Shown here one piece after another: positions 23,930-34,359 of a stretch of DNA of 64,000 nt. Position numbers and translations under genes: made by a program. A model generated the notes under the pieces. That model saw nothing but the letters and a program-made list of their open reading frames with translations. It had not been told where the DNA came from and did not search any database. The DNA is from Trachythela sp. YZ-2020 (lineage: Eukaryota > Cnidaria > Anthozoa > Malacalcyonacea > Clavulariidae), in assembly GCA_016169945.1 (NCBI GenBank), contig JADLSH010000395.1:5360001-5424000 (forward strand). Direction: 5' to 3'. Numbering within the stretch: position 1 is the first letter of the stretch; each line of letters begins with the position of its first letter.

Positions 23930-25725
23930 GTGGTGTTTCCAATCTATCGGCTGGCAAGTCTGCCATGTGCTGTGTCAGTGTTCTCCCTCGTAGCTTTCTA
24001 CACGTTACACAGGCATTCAGCGATTTTGACACCATACGACTGACTCCGACAATCCAGTTCCGGCCTGGCGGATTGCTCCACTGGTGATTTGTCGACCCTG
24101 ATGGTAAACCTTTTCGTGGTGGTGGGTAATTACAAGATGTGAAATGTGGTGTCCTTTGGGTAGGATAGCAGGGTGCTTCTCAGCAAAGTCTAGGTTTGAA
24201 CGGCGAAGGCGTCCACCAACTCGTAGAACACCACAATCGTCGAGGAATGGATCTAGGCGGTACAGGTTTGATTGCTTTAGGTCGTCCTTGGTCTTTTCGT
24301 TCTGCTTAGTGTTTTGAAGAGTGACTATCTCTATGGAAAAACTTTCACTCTGGACCGTTTTGATCATAACTGTTTCTACTTGCTTCAGCTCGGCAGATGA
24401 TGGTAATCGAGGGAGTCGAATAGGTTGCTGTCGATTAAGCTGCTGACGAGGTGGATGTGGACCATCGTCGTTCACTTTCACGAGAGTTTTCCGTCTGTTC
24501 TTGAATTCTCCCACTTTAACAATCAGATTTGCTAAAGCTCGACGCAGAGATGACCACTTGGACAAACGCATAAATCTGTCAGATTTTAAAGTCGTAACTT
24601 CTGTCGTACTCGTGACGTGGATAGTAATCTTCGGCCTGACCTCTGGATCGTCGTCATATAACATTGATCTTTCTTCGTTGTCTGGGATCGTTACATCACT
24701 TAAGAACTTAGGACCTTCGAACCAGCATGATTCCATCAGGACATTCGCGGATGTACATCTCGTGGCGAGGTCTGCTGGGTTATCGGTGGTTTCGATGTAT
24801 CTTCACTGGGAAGGTTCAGATATCTTGCGGATAATTTGGACCCTGTTGGCCACGTAGACGTAAAAACGCCGGCTTTCATTCTGGATGTATCCCAAGACTA
24901 CCTTTGAGTCGGTGTAGAAAACTACTTCATCAATGGTTAATGTTTTAAGTTCTTTCGTAGTTCGTTCGGCAGCCTGTGTTGCTAATACCGCGGCGCAAAG
25001 TTCCAATCGTGGGATAGTTGTTGCTTGTCTCGGCGCTAGTTTCCCTTTTGCGAACACGAGTGAAACATTCACTTCTTCTCGTGTGTTGGTCTGCCTCAGG
25101 TAAACGACAGCACCGACTGCCTCCTCGCTTGCATCCGAGAACGCATGTATTTCGTTTCGAGTAACGTTTCCGAAGTCTTCTGCTTGATAGCATCTTGGAA
25201 TGTGGACGTTTTCCAAATCAGCAAGGGAATTTCCCCAACATTGCCTTTCTCCACTTAAATTTCCCGGGAGTGGATCATCCCATTCGAGATGTGAATCTTC
25301 CGAACGATCTCTGTTTCCCATAGCAACCAGCTTTCGGAGAATAAGTTTACCCTTTAGAGTGACTGGTGTAGCAAACCCAAGTGGATCGTAGACGGAGTTG
25401 ACGACTGCTAGGACTCCTCGACGTGTGTATGGCTTCTCAGTCGAAGACACTCGATATGTGAAGGTATCGTCTTACAGACTCCAGTACATTCCCAAAGATC
25501 GTTGAACTGGTAGAGGCTCGTTGTGTAGGTCCAAATCTTTAATATTTGCAACACGGTCTTGCTGAGGTAGCGCTTTCATGACTGCGATCGAGTTCGACGC
25601 GATTTTATGGAGTCGTAGATTTGCCTCAGCAAGCATAGCTTGGGTGTTCTTCATCAAGTCTATGGCCTCGTTCGCGGTGGGAAGAGATGTCAACCCCTCG
25701 TCAACGTAGAAATTGTAGAAACAGT
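23930..25725 (-). pseudogene. BEL/Pao pol 5' part: reverse transcriptase end, RNase H, integrase zinc region
   Basis: It starts at FYVDEGLTSLPT; the usual YVDD site reads YVDE, so a catalytic Asp is lost. It then shows LRLHKIASNS, YDPLGFATPV, the RNase H segment EIHAFSDASEEAVGAVVYLR and FYTDSKVVLGYI, the integrase zinc-binding motif around HPAILPKGHH, and CVTCRKLRG. In-frame stops occur at about 25472 (TAA) and 24803 (TGA in place of Trp). A frame shift lies near 24050. Confidence 0.9.
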
Positions 25726-27358
25726 AGATAAATGCTACTGTACTACATTGCAATTTAATTATTATAAGAACATACACTCAATTAAAAATTAAAGTATTAA
25801 AGTTTGTAGTTTTAATCATAGACATAGTATTAGACTCATTTTCTGTTTCGTACCCCCACAAATGTCGTAATTCGTCTCATACCCCCCCCCCCCAAGGTTA
25901 GATAATTTGTTTCGTACCCCCCAACTTACCCTCCACCCCCCAGTACACATACTTTATGACCGGTCCCTATGGAATGGAGAAATATTGTACTGTATGTGAT
26001 ACATCTTAACTTCCCAGGCGACGCGTTTACTGTCCATGCAGCAGATGAAAACTTTCTGAATGGACCTCCGAATTTCCGAATAACATTTCCGAATCAAAAT
26101 AATTAGTTTACAGGTGATTACTGAACCCTCAGCTAACATAACTTACGTAAAAAATGTCAGTTTCACGATAATGTTGACTCGTACATGTTCTTTTTCAGTT
26201 TGGCGACAGTCGCAGGTCATGATCGACCTAAGTGTATTTTAATGTTGTCAACGGGAAATGTGTTGTTTATAATTTCATCTCTGACTCTGCTGCAGCAACT
26301 ATTAATAACTTTATGTCACATTCGTTTGTCATCTTTGACAAAAGTTTCAAACTTTGCATCAAAATTAGAATGATCGAATGGCCGCGTTAGAAAGAATTCT
26401 ATCAATTCTAGCTCATCCAGTTCTTCAACTAGATAGATGGCTGCAGAACAATATAAAGGGATTTTTCTTTCTTCAAACAGTTTTCAATTTTCAGTCTATA
26501 TCGCTATAATTGCATTGGACCGCAATTTCCGTATTTCCGAATAAATAAATCATTGTCAGGTTTCCTGAATTTTGTAATCTTCATTCTGAAAATGAAATTC
26601 GTATTTGCGACACATTCCATTATTATGATCACGATAAACAAAGAATTTGCTTTTGCAACTTTGGATTGACACTTCGTACTTCTGAATAGGATTCAATTTT
26701 CTGAATACGAATCTCATAGTTTGCGGGTACTATATACAAACGCCGTGATTGTTTCCGTTTTCTCTGAAACGTTTCTATTTCCGAATAGATGTCTCAATTT
26801 TCCAAATACGAGAAATTGGGGTGCGGCACCCCCCCCCCCCCCCAATACCCCCCTTAGTTACGGCCTGTGTCCATGATTCAACCTCGTACCAAGGGCTTCG
26901 GCGCGCAGGAGGTCCATGGACCAGATTGGTCCATGATTGTACTGATTGTTAAAATGCACAAGATTATGCTTGCACGAAACATGTGCTTACTTGTTTATTT
27001 CGTGTGTGAAATTAATACGTTCTTGCCTCCATGCAAAATCTGTCTCCAGCTGCCTCAACATAGCGACACACCAGAATTATAGTACCATTATGGCATTACG
27101 CGAGCTTTAAATTTCTCTAAATCCAACAAATTTGGTATCCAAAGAAAGTCAATTCTTCGAAAAATTCAAATCTGGAGGTGCATCTAAGATGAACGTATAT
27201 ATATATGTATACCAGATATAGGGCCCAGATACCCGACGTATCTCCAAGTTTGATAGTTGTGCGATAGAAACTACAGGCGCATGCACTAGCCGAAGACAAG
27301 TTAAAAATCCCGACAGAATTCTTTTCTCAACATTTATTCAAATGAACTTGTCTTAAAA
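25726..27358. other. Intergenic sequence, no gene recognised
   Basis: AT-rich, with C-rich tracts at about 25881 and 26831-26844 set in repeated cgtacccccca motifs (25845-25925). At 26880, acctcgtaccaagggcttcg resembles the ends of the DNA transposon at 43777-47222. No supported coding region was found. Confidence 0.4.
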
Positions 27359-27484
27359 CTAAGATACAACACTTTCTAAGACTGGTGGTTCATTTGGTAT
27401 TTTGTCAAATGCGTCCAGAAGAGAGAACAAAATGTTGTAAAAATCTCGATATTTTGGCAGTATTCCGACCCTGACATATTGGCA
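27359..27484 (-). CDS. Possible terminal exon of the gene at 27883 (tentative)
   Basis: On the minus strand an open segment after gacatcag reads CQYVRVGILPKYRDFYNILF and so on for 41 residues, then a TAG stop at 27359. The composition looks protein-like. The acceptor has a poor pyrimidine tract and its phase does not fit the donor at 27883 simply, so the link is doubtful. Confidence 0.25.
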   Translation of the reverse strand, partial: CQYVRVGILPKYRDFYNILFSLLDAFDKIPNEPPVLESVVS

Positions 27485-27882
27485 CTGATGTCATGCAGTC
27501 ATTTGTCCACAGTGAATTTGATATGTAAATCCAATCCTTACCGAAATCAGTCTAACCTTAATACGTAACCTTAACCGTAAACCTTAACCTAATTGTAACT
27601 TAGTATATATTAACATAAAACTAAGCCAGTATACTCTTGTCTCAATATACATGACTGTGTTGAGACCCTCACGGTAGTCAGCCCCCCCCCCCCCTCTCGA
27701 TGAGTGCATTAGTAAAATAGGCGTGACCTGTATTTGTCCTACAAACGTAATACAGATAAATGTCATAGTATCAAAATAGTAAAGAACATGCGGTTTAATT
27801 AGCCTTATGGTTGTTACTGAAAGCAAGTAGTCCTGTAATAAATAATAACGTGTAAGGATACAAATAAAATATTGATATTTAC

Positions 27883-28181
27883 ATTTAGATGTATCTCCTG
27901 ACAGCGCACTCTCATCATTCATGGCTAGGTTGGTGATTTTTTCCACATCTTCTTTCTTCCATGGATGATATTCTGAGTCTGATCCTTCTTTTAACGGTGA
28001 TTGGGCGTCTATAAATTCGTTTAATCTTTCGAAGAACTTTTTCATATTAAGGTTTGGCACTCTGCTTTCGTCTTCGAAGTGACTGACTGGTGTGAAGATC
28101 TCTCGTTCATCCAGCGTATTGGCTAAATGGTCAAAGATAAATTTCCCCTCTTTATCTTGACACTTGTTTTTGGTGGCATCT
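27883..28181 (-). CDS. Internal exon of an unrecognised gene
   Basis: A minus-strand exon of 299 bp between acceptor ttttagttctag and donor AAAT|GTAAAT, encoding about 99 residues. It is charged and helical-looking: GKFIFDHLANTLDEREIF, MKKFFERLNEFIDAQ, YHPWKKEDVEKITNLAM. I do not recognise the family. Outside the splice borders the frame turns hydrophobic and low in complexity, which supports an exon. An upstream acceptor at ttttag would add six bases. Confidence 0.5.
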
Positions 28182-28189
28182 CTAGAACT

Positions 28190-30879
28190 AAAATAACATA
28201 TAACCATGGTTTAGACTGCAGTGCACATGACATGGAAAAAATTAAAGTATCCTAGCTGTCCTAATATGGTCAGTACAAAGGTACGGTTTTGTAATATGTT
28301 ACAGAAGTACACTTTTCTAATATGGTACAAATATACACTGTACACAAATGGTACAACGTGAGTATGCATTGCTAAAGAAAATAAATAGATTAGAGTAACT
28401 GCGAAAACAATACAACATTCAAAAGAACGACTTGTAAAATCAAGGAAACGTTTGGCCATCTTTTGCTTTCTGTGAAGATTGATGCCAAAAGTGAACTGTC
28501 AAGAAGTGGCAAAACCACCCAGTTTTCATCACCAGTTTTATTTTCTCCTGTAACTTGTACATAAGTGGCGGACTGTATCTAGACTGGTTTAAACCAGCAA
28601 TACAAGCATAAGGGTGATATAATAAAGCATGACGTTACCAGTTGACTCCTTGAGGTTTACGACATAATGAGGAGTCTGATTTCATTAAAAATGGTGCAGA
28701 ACATTTGCTGCTATATACATGTAGCTGCAAAGAGGGCGGGAAACATATCGTGCAAGGGAAAAAATTCCCACCCCGCTTCATAATGTGCGGAGATTGAAGT
28801 TTGTATATACTTGGTTGCTGGTCAAGCGTGTAACGGCATGACAGAGACGGAAAGATACTAACAGTATGCATGTCACTTGGTGAACTTTAGCAAGATATTC
28901 ATTAATCTACCAGACAAAGATATTTTATATATATTTAACTTCCCCAATAACTTGTACATAACTGGACTGTATTAAGCTTGGTTTTAACTAGCGTTATAAG
29001 CAGATAAAGGAGCAATGAAGCATGACTTCTCCCTGAGGTTTACGAAGACAAAGCATGCAGACTGCAGTCCCAAAGTATGATGAGTGATGGTCTAAGCAAA
29101 ACTATAAAAAATATATGTCCATGAAAAACGTCTATACAAAGCAAATAATTTGGTGAAAACTAAGTAAAAGAGGATGGAAAAGTGTCCAAGCATTGCAAAA
29201 ATGCTACTCCCTATCCCAATGTATCACAATAGATATCATTCAGAATAAAGATTTCTTAAATATGCGGGCAAAACAAGGTGGTTGGGAACACAAGATTCAT
29301 TACCAGAAATCTGGGACATTTTGCGACTGCGTTTGGTCAGCGGGTATTCACTTCATAATAGCATTCTATTAAGGGGAATTTTGCTACTGCAGACGGCTTG
29401 CGAAATCGTAACTTCCCAATTTTCCCACCAAAATGTTCGCAAGAACCCAGTCGTTTTTAATCTGTGAGTATATTTTAACATTGCGCACGGCAAAACAGCG
29501 TTGAGACGCTTCAAACACGAGGCGCAGGCTTATTTTGCGATTCTTTTATAGTAAAGGATGCAAAGTCACGCGACTTTGAGGCCAAAAGTACCGCACTTTT
29601 TATCACTTCCAAAACAAGCATCCACAACAGGAGATAGCGCAATATCTCAGGAGTGTAAAGCTGTGCGTATATCTTAAGAATGTTATATATAAAGCGAGAA
29701 ACGAGAAATTTAAGGGGGAAAATGCATATTTTTGTCCCGCGATTGTAGTATGAAATCCCAGCATGACGTGACACCTGATACTTGCTGACCTTTTGTCAGT
29801 ACATGTTTTGCCATGGAAAATTGCTCGAAATATATGCACGCAAATTGCTAATTCGACACGAAACCAAGTCACCAGAACACGCAAATCTCTCGGATTTTCT
29901 TAGGTAGCAGACTGGTAACAAGCCTTGCAAGTAAACAAGAAAGATGGCTGCTCGAACTTTTATATATTTAAGACTTCAGCTTGTTATTTTCGGCTTCAAA
30001 GATATGACCTTATGGTAGTTATGGCGACATGCAAGCACCATTAAAAAGGCAAACTTTTAAACGATTTTGGAACCGGTTTGTCGTGGAATAACCAGCACTT
30101 TTTTGGGCAATATTAACTGTTTGAACTTCGGCAAATACATCGCGAAATCCACAGTTTGCATCGCCCGAAAGGATATTGCTTTATTCGACGGAGTTATAAC
30201 TCGTGTATAGCCAGATTTACTATAAATTACACTATCAGATGCATCGAATTGCCAGTGAAAATACATCGATCGCGGGAACCACTTAGACGGAAAGAAATGC
30301 TGGCAAAATTTATGTACAAATATTGCTTGTTCAGGTCGCTCTTATTATCGAAGTCCACAACCATGGAATATTTAAGCAAAGTAGCTTAAAATTTGATATT
30401 TTTATCAACTCCAATGTAGTTTATAGTAATTTTTGGTTGCCATATTAGGGCAATGTGCGCATGTCCGTCGCCATCTTGTCCCAAATTTCTGGTAATGTTA
30501 AGTTCGTGCAAACACTAGTCAATTGACGTCGACATGCCGCCTGTTATCGACCATTGTCTAAGTAATGTAGTTAATTGTCTTTCAAAATACAATTTATTAA
30601 AGCCCTGTTCACATGAGTGAGATAAGCACAAGCACAAGCACAAGCACAAGGAAAGACAAAAGGTATAACAAAGGGATGCAGTCAAGTGTGAAACATAAAC
30701 GGCGACATAAGCACAAGCTGCGTAAGCACAAGCCTCTAAGCGGCATAAGCTAAGCCAGAACAACAGACATTTCCAAAGAAAATTCGTTTATTTTCAGCTT
30801 TGATTTTTAAGTCAAATTGTTCGTGTTCTTTTCTCGTTTTATCTGCTAAACGAGCCTAAACGTGCTGACTTTTTATGAT
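28190..30879. other. Long AT-rich stretch; diverged duplication and CACAAG repeat
   Basis: No gene is supported. Two diverged direct copies share taacttgtacataa, aagcatgac and tgaggtttacga (about 28548-28680 and 28942-29060). A short (CACAAG)n tract lies at 30624-30650. Several ATGGC starts in good context (for example 29943) lead nowhere. Confidence 0.45.
30624..30650. repeat. (CACAAG)n microsatellite
   Basis: Four to five copies of the hexamer, with related agcacaag units scattered on to about 30750. Confidence 0.85.
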
Positions 30880-31106
30880 TTCCAATTCGTCGTCTCTATA
30901 TACAGCTAGGCCGATATTTTCTTTGCCAAACTTTCTTCCTAAGATGTTTTAATATGAAAAGGCCTACAAGTTCGCAAACTTCAGCACCGTCATAGCTACC
31001 CATGGTAACGTCAAATAAACCGTTGCTCTCTCTCTTTTTATCCAAGGTTTTCCGTTGTTGAAAAGATTGAAGTGATTCTGAAACCATCCCATTGAAAAAC
31101 GTCCCT
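30880..31106 (-). pseudogene. Reverse transcriptase fragment (YRDD type), left of palindrome
   Basis: On the minus strand, reading away from the palindrome, LFDVTMGSYDGAEVCELVG and FIL are followed after a frame shift by KENIG, then VYRDD. I recognise DVTMGxYDGAEVCELVG and the YRDD site as marks of a reverse transcriptase family common in aquatic invertebrate repeats; I cannot name the clade firmly. The ends are truncated and the frame is broken. Confidence 0.6.
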
Positions 31107-33152
31107 AAGTAGTAGGGGAAGAGGGGTTCTGAGACGGGCGGTGCAGGCGGTGCACGAAGCACCGCCCATGACGTCATCATTTCTTAAGTATTTTAATTCA
31201 TTCACACTCACATTAATTTATTTTAGCTTACTACAGTGCTAATGACTTTCCTTTAACATTTTTTAACCGCTCCGTTTGTTTATCTACAGTTTTATGGATT
31301 GGTGATTGGTCCTCTGGGATTGGTCTGTCGAGTACAACATAGAACCTTTGAAAAACATTTGAAATTTACTAAAATTTTCAGATTATATGCAACTGAAATG
31401 CACCTACCGCATGTGGTGCATCGATTACACAAATCATACACAATTATACGCATGCGCAGTGGTGGTTTTTTATTAGGGTCGATGCGGGGTCGATGTGAGG
31501 TCGATGTAGGGTCGATGTGAGGTCGATGTAGGGTCGATGTAGGGTCGATGTAGGGTCGATGGCCAAACAAGCCAAACAAGCCAAACAGGCCAAACAGGCA
31601 GGAGCAGGAATGACAAGAAACCATTTTATTTGTAATATGGTCGTGTAAGTATGCCTTGTACGTACACAATGGGATTTTGCAGCAGTTGTCTGGAAATTTT
31701 CTAAAGCTCCTGTAGAGCTTCTGTTGAGCTTCTGTGGAGCTTCAGTGGAGCTTCTGTAAAGCCTCTGTAAAGCTTCTGTAAAGCTTCTGTGAAGCTTCTG
31801 TGAAGCTTCTGTAGAGCTTCTGTGGAGCTTCTGTAGATGTGAGGTCGATGTGGGGCACCGGTTCGAGTCCGGTTCGGTAGATGTAAACATTTCGGGGTTC
31901 TGTAGGGGTTCTGTAGGGGTTCTGTAGGGGTTCTGTAGGGGTTCTGTAGGGGTTCTGTAGGGGTTCTGTAGGGGTTCTGTAGGGGTTCTGTAGGGGTTCT
32001 CTCGGGGTTCCCTCGGGGTTCTCTCGGGGTTCCCTCGGGGTTCCCTCGGGGTTCCCTCGGGCTTCTCTTCTTCTTCCTTTGGGTTTTCTCGGGGTCCCGT
32101 TTGACAAAATGTGTAGGTCTTGCCATGGAACAGTCTTACGGGACGTCGGGATGCGTTAAGATGCGTCCCGCTGTTTATTTCGATATGCGGGCTTTTACTG
32201 CCCGATTGGCCTTTTTTTTAATAAAAACCGAGGGAACCCCGAGGAAACCCCGAGGGAACCCCGAGGGAACCCCGAGAGAACCCCGAGAGAACCCCGAGAG
32301 AACCCCGAGAGAACCCCTACAGAACCCCTACAGAACCCCTACAGAACCCCTACAGAACCCCTACAGAACCCCGAAATGTTTACATCTACCGAACCGGACT
32401 CGAACCGGTGCCCCACATCGACCTCACATCTACAGAAGCTCCACAGAAGCTCTACAGAAGCTTCACAGAAGCTTCACAGAAGCTTTACAGAAGCTTTACA
32501 GAGGCTTTACAGAAGCTCCACTGAAGCTCCACAGAAGCTCAACAGAAGCTCTACAGGAGCTTTAGAGAATTTCCAGACAACTGCTGCAAAATCCCATTGT
32601 GTACGTACAAGGCATACTTACACGACCATATTACAAATAAAATGGTTTCTTGTCATTCCTGCTCCTGCCTGTTTGGCCTGTTTGGCCTGTTTGGCTTGTT
32701 TGGCCATCGACCCTACATCGACCCTACATCGACCCTACATCGACCTCACATCGACCCTACATCGACCTCACATCGACCCCGCATCGACCCTAATAAAAAA
32801 ACCACCACTGCGCATGCGTATAATTGTGTATGATTTGTGTAATCGATGCACCACATGCGGTAAGTGCATTTCAGTTGCATATAATCTGAAAATTTTAGTA
32901 AATTTCAAATGTTTTTCAAAGGTTCTATGTTGTACTCGACAGACCAATCCCAGAGGACCAATCACCAATCCATAAAACTGTAGATAAACAAACGGAGCGG
33001 TTAAAAAATGTTAAAGGAAAGTCATTAGCACTGTAGTAAGCTAAAATAAATTAATGTGAGTGTGAATGAATTAAAATACTTAAGAAATGATGACGTCATG
33101 GGCGGTGCTTCGTGCACCGCCTGTCTCAGAACCCCTCTTCCCCTACTACTTC
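31107..33152. mobile_element. Fold-back element: 2.05-kb palindrome with tandem-repeat arms
   Basis: The left arm (31107 to about 32090) and right arm (about 32225-33152) are near-identical inverted copies centred on about 32133, with a spacer of roughly 130 bp. From the outside in, each arm holds aagtagtagggg, a TGACGTCA site, gtcgatgtaggg 12-mers, ccaaacaag units, gagcttctgtg 11-mers, a T-arm-like motif, ggggttctgtag 12-mers and ggggttccctc 11-mers. CCCT lies next to both outer ends (31103-31106 and 33153-33156), a possible 4-bp target duplication. Inverted repeats made of short tandem repeats recall Foldback elements of Drosophila. The mirrored Ser/Thr/Glu-rich reading frames are by-products of the repeats. 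The left arm carries an extra 9 bp near 31145. Confidence 0.9.
31857..31873 (+). other. tRNA T-arm / B-box-like motif (left palindrome arm)
   Basis: accggttcgagtccggt forms a 5-bp stem with the 7-nt loop ttcgagt and contains GGTTCGAGTCC, a perfect B-box sequence. There is no A box or acceptor stem at tRNA spacing. The mirror copy is at 32393-32409 on the minus strand. Confidence 0.6.
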
Positions 33153-33475
33153 CCTATACCATCACTGGATGCTTATTTGAGAAATATGATTGGAAAAGTG
33201 GAAAGTGTAATAAAACGCATGAGATGGAAAGCTTCTCTTTTTCTAAAAGGCGATAAAAACTCAACCAAAAATAACCCTTTAATTTCGGACTACCATCCAT
33301 GCAACAAAACACCTCCAACAATTTTAGAAATTAGACCTTTCGAAGACGACCTTTTAAAACTTATCAGTGAAATATCCAATTTCGATGCACGTAAAACCAA
33401 TTTCAGGAATCTTTGGCAAATGATTTAAAGAAAATTAATTCGTCCACCAACATTTTCACTTTCGCAGATAAAACT
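33153..33475 (+). pseudogene. Reverse transcriptase N-terminal fragment, right of palindrome
   Basis: The plus frame, reading out of the palindrome, shows LDAYLRNMIGKVESVIKRM, RWKASLFLKGD, LEIRPFEDDLLKLISEI and, after a stop at 33428, a further stretch with FTFADKTR. I recognise this as the N-terminal part of the same family as the 30880-31106 fragment. It is 3'-truncated and broken. Confidence 0.55.
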
Positions 33476-33845
33476 AGAATTTCATTAATTATTCATAAGC
33501 AAAATACAAAGGAAACTCATGACCCGTAGCGGATCTATATATTTGATATAGTCATATAGACTTGCTCAAATTTTCTCCTTCAATTTTTACAGCGTAGATA
33601 ACATCAATATTCAAAATTCTAACGCCAGTGAGCGTACAAAACGAGTCATTTTAGAAGTCATATACAAACCTTGCAGTTCGGCCTTTATCAGATCTAAAAC
33701 ACTCGGCTGCGCCTCGATGTTTTAAATCAGATAAAGTCCTCTCGCGCGGTTTGTATATATTACATATATATATATTGGGTGCTCAATGAATTTGGTCCAG
33801 AGCATAATCAGTAAAATAGATTATAAGTTACGGATAAATCTTTAT

Positions 33846-33910
33846 TAAAACATTTTGAATTACTGTACAGTTTCATGCATTGCATACACTCATCAGATTA
33901 AAATGTTTTA
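33846..33910 (-). ncRNA. Hammerhead ribozyme B (type I, short stem III)
   Basis: Read on the minus strand: stem I strand TAAAACATTTTAAT, core CTGATGA, stem II GTGTA/TGCAT (two G-U pairs, loop TGCAA), GAAA, palindromic stem III CTGTACAG, then UA as the cleavage step, and the second stem I strand ATT, bulged C, AAAATGTTTTA. All core positions fit the hammerhead consensus, and stem I has about 14 pairs. Hammerheads of this type with tiny stem III occur in Penelope-like elements and metazoan retrozymes. Confidence 0.7.
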
Positions 33911-33996
33911 CAACCAACAACATGTTTATATAGTGCTTACAGCACGGAGATGCATCAAGGCCTATATATATATATATATATATTAAATAGTCAAAT

Positions 33997-34040
33997 CTGC
34001 AGACATGCATGTTTCGCCGTTCAACGGCTCGTCAGTGCAG
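33997..34040 (-). ncRNA. Hammerhead ribozyme A (type I, short stem III)
   Basis: Minus strand: stem I CTGCA, core CTGACGA, stem II GCCGT/ACGGC with loop TGA, GAAA, palindromic stem III CATGCATG, cleavage after GTC, then stem I TGCAG. Every conserved core base is present and all stems pair perfectly. The short palindromic stem III suggests activity as a dimer, as known for metazoan retrozyme and Penelope-type hammerheads. Confidence 0.85.
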
Positions 34041-34196
34041 CTTGTAACGCAGTCTAGATGCGAGTGACTTCGTATTTATACACCATACTCTTGCCCTCAC
34101 CAAGCGCATGTGGTACAATACTCAGACACGTGCGCATCCAGACATGCGTGAAGTGTCTTGGGGCCAGAGTGCTCAAACGACCACAAGGGAAGTGAA

Positions 34197-34328
34197 AATA
34201 TATAGATTTTCGCTTACCTCAAAACTTGTCTGCAACAGGCTGTTTCATCTGTAAAAGAATCATGCTGTTTTTACAGATGAAACAGCCTGTTGCAGACAAG
34301 TTTTGAGGTAAGCGAAAATCTATATATT
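34197..34328. repeat. Perfect inverted repeat, 60-bp arms, 12-nt loop
   Basis: The arms 34197-34256 and 34269-34328 are exact reverse complements (for example acttgtctgcaacaggctgt). The loop is gaatcatgctgt. A transcript would form one long hairpin. It lies within the hammerhead-bearing element. Confidence 0.95.
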
Positions 34329-34359
34329 TATATATATATATATATATATAGGCCTTGAT

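Larger units (their letters stand above)
19182..25725 (-). mobile_element. Decayed BEL/Pao LTR retrotransposon, 5'-truncated, with nested Copia
   Basis: On the minus strand it holds the end of the reverse transcriptase, RNase H, the integrase zinc-binding part, an integrase remnant, the C-terminal DUF5641-type domain and a 3' LTR (19182-19617). The copy starts abruptly at about 25725 inside the reverse transcriptase. It is interrupted by a Copia element (20347-23917), with loss of part of the integrase core. Several stops and frame shifts make it inactive. Confidence 0.88.
33954..34359. mobile_element. Short element with inverted ends carrying hammerhead A
   Basis: The left end atcaaggcctatatatata and right end tatatataggccttgat are inverted copies that enclose 406 bp. 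Inside lie hammerhead A (33997-34040) and a perfect 60-bp-arm hairpin (34197-34328). No protein is encoded. The TA-rich ends could be expanded microsatellites, so the borders are uncertain. Confidence 0.55.

Noticed and set aside
31857..31873. A complete tRNA gene in the palindrome
   Set aside because: Only the T-arm is present. No D-arm, anticodon arm or acceptor stem is found at the right spacing.
31444..32565. Overlapping Ser/Thr/Glu/His-rich open frames mirrored on both strands
   Set aside because: They are by-products of the 11-12 bp tandem repeats of the palindrome, and occur in several frames and on both strands.
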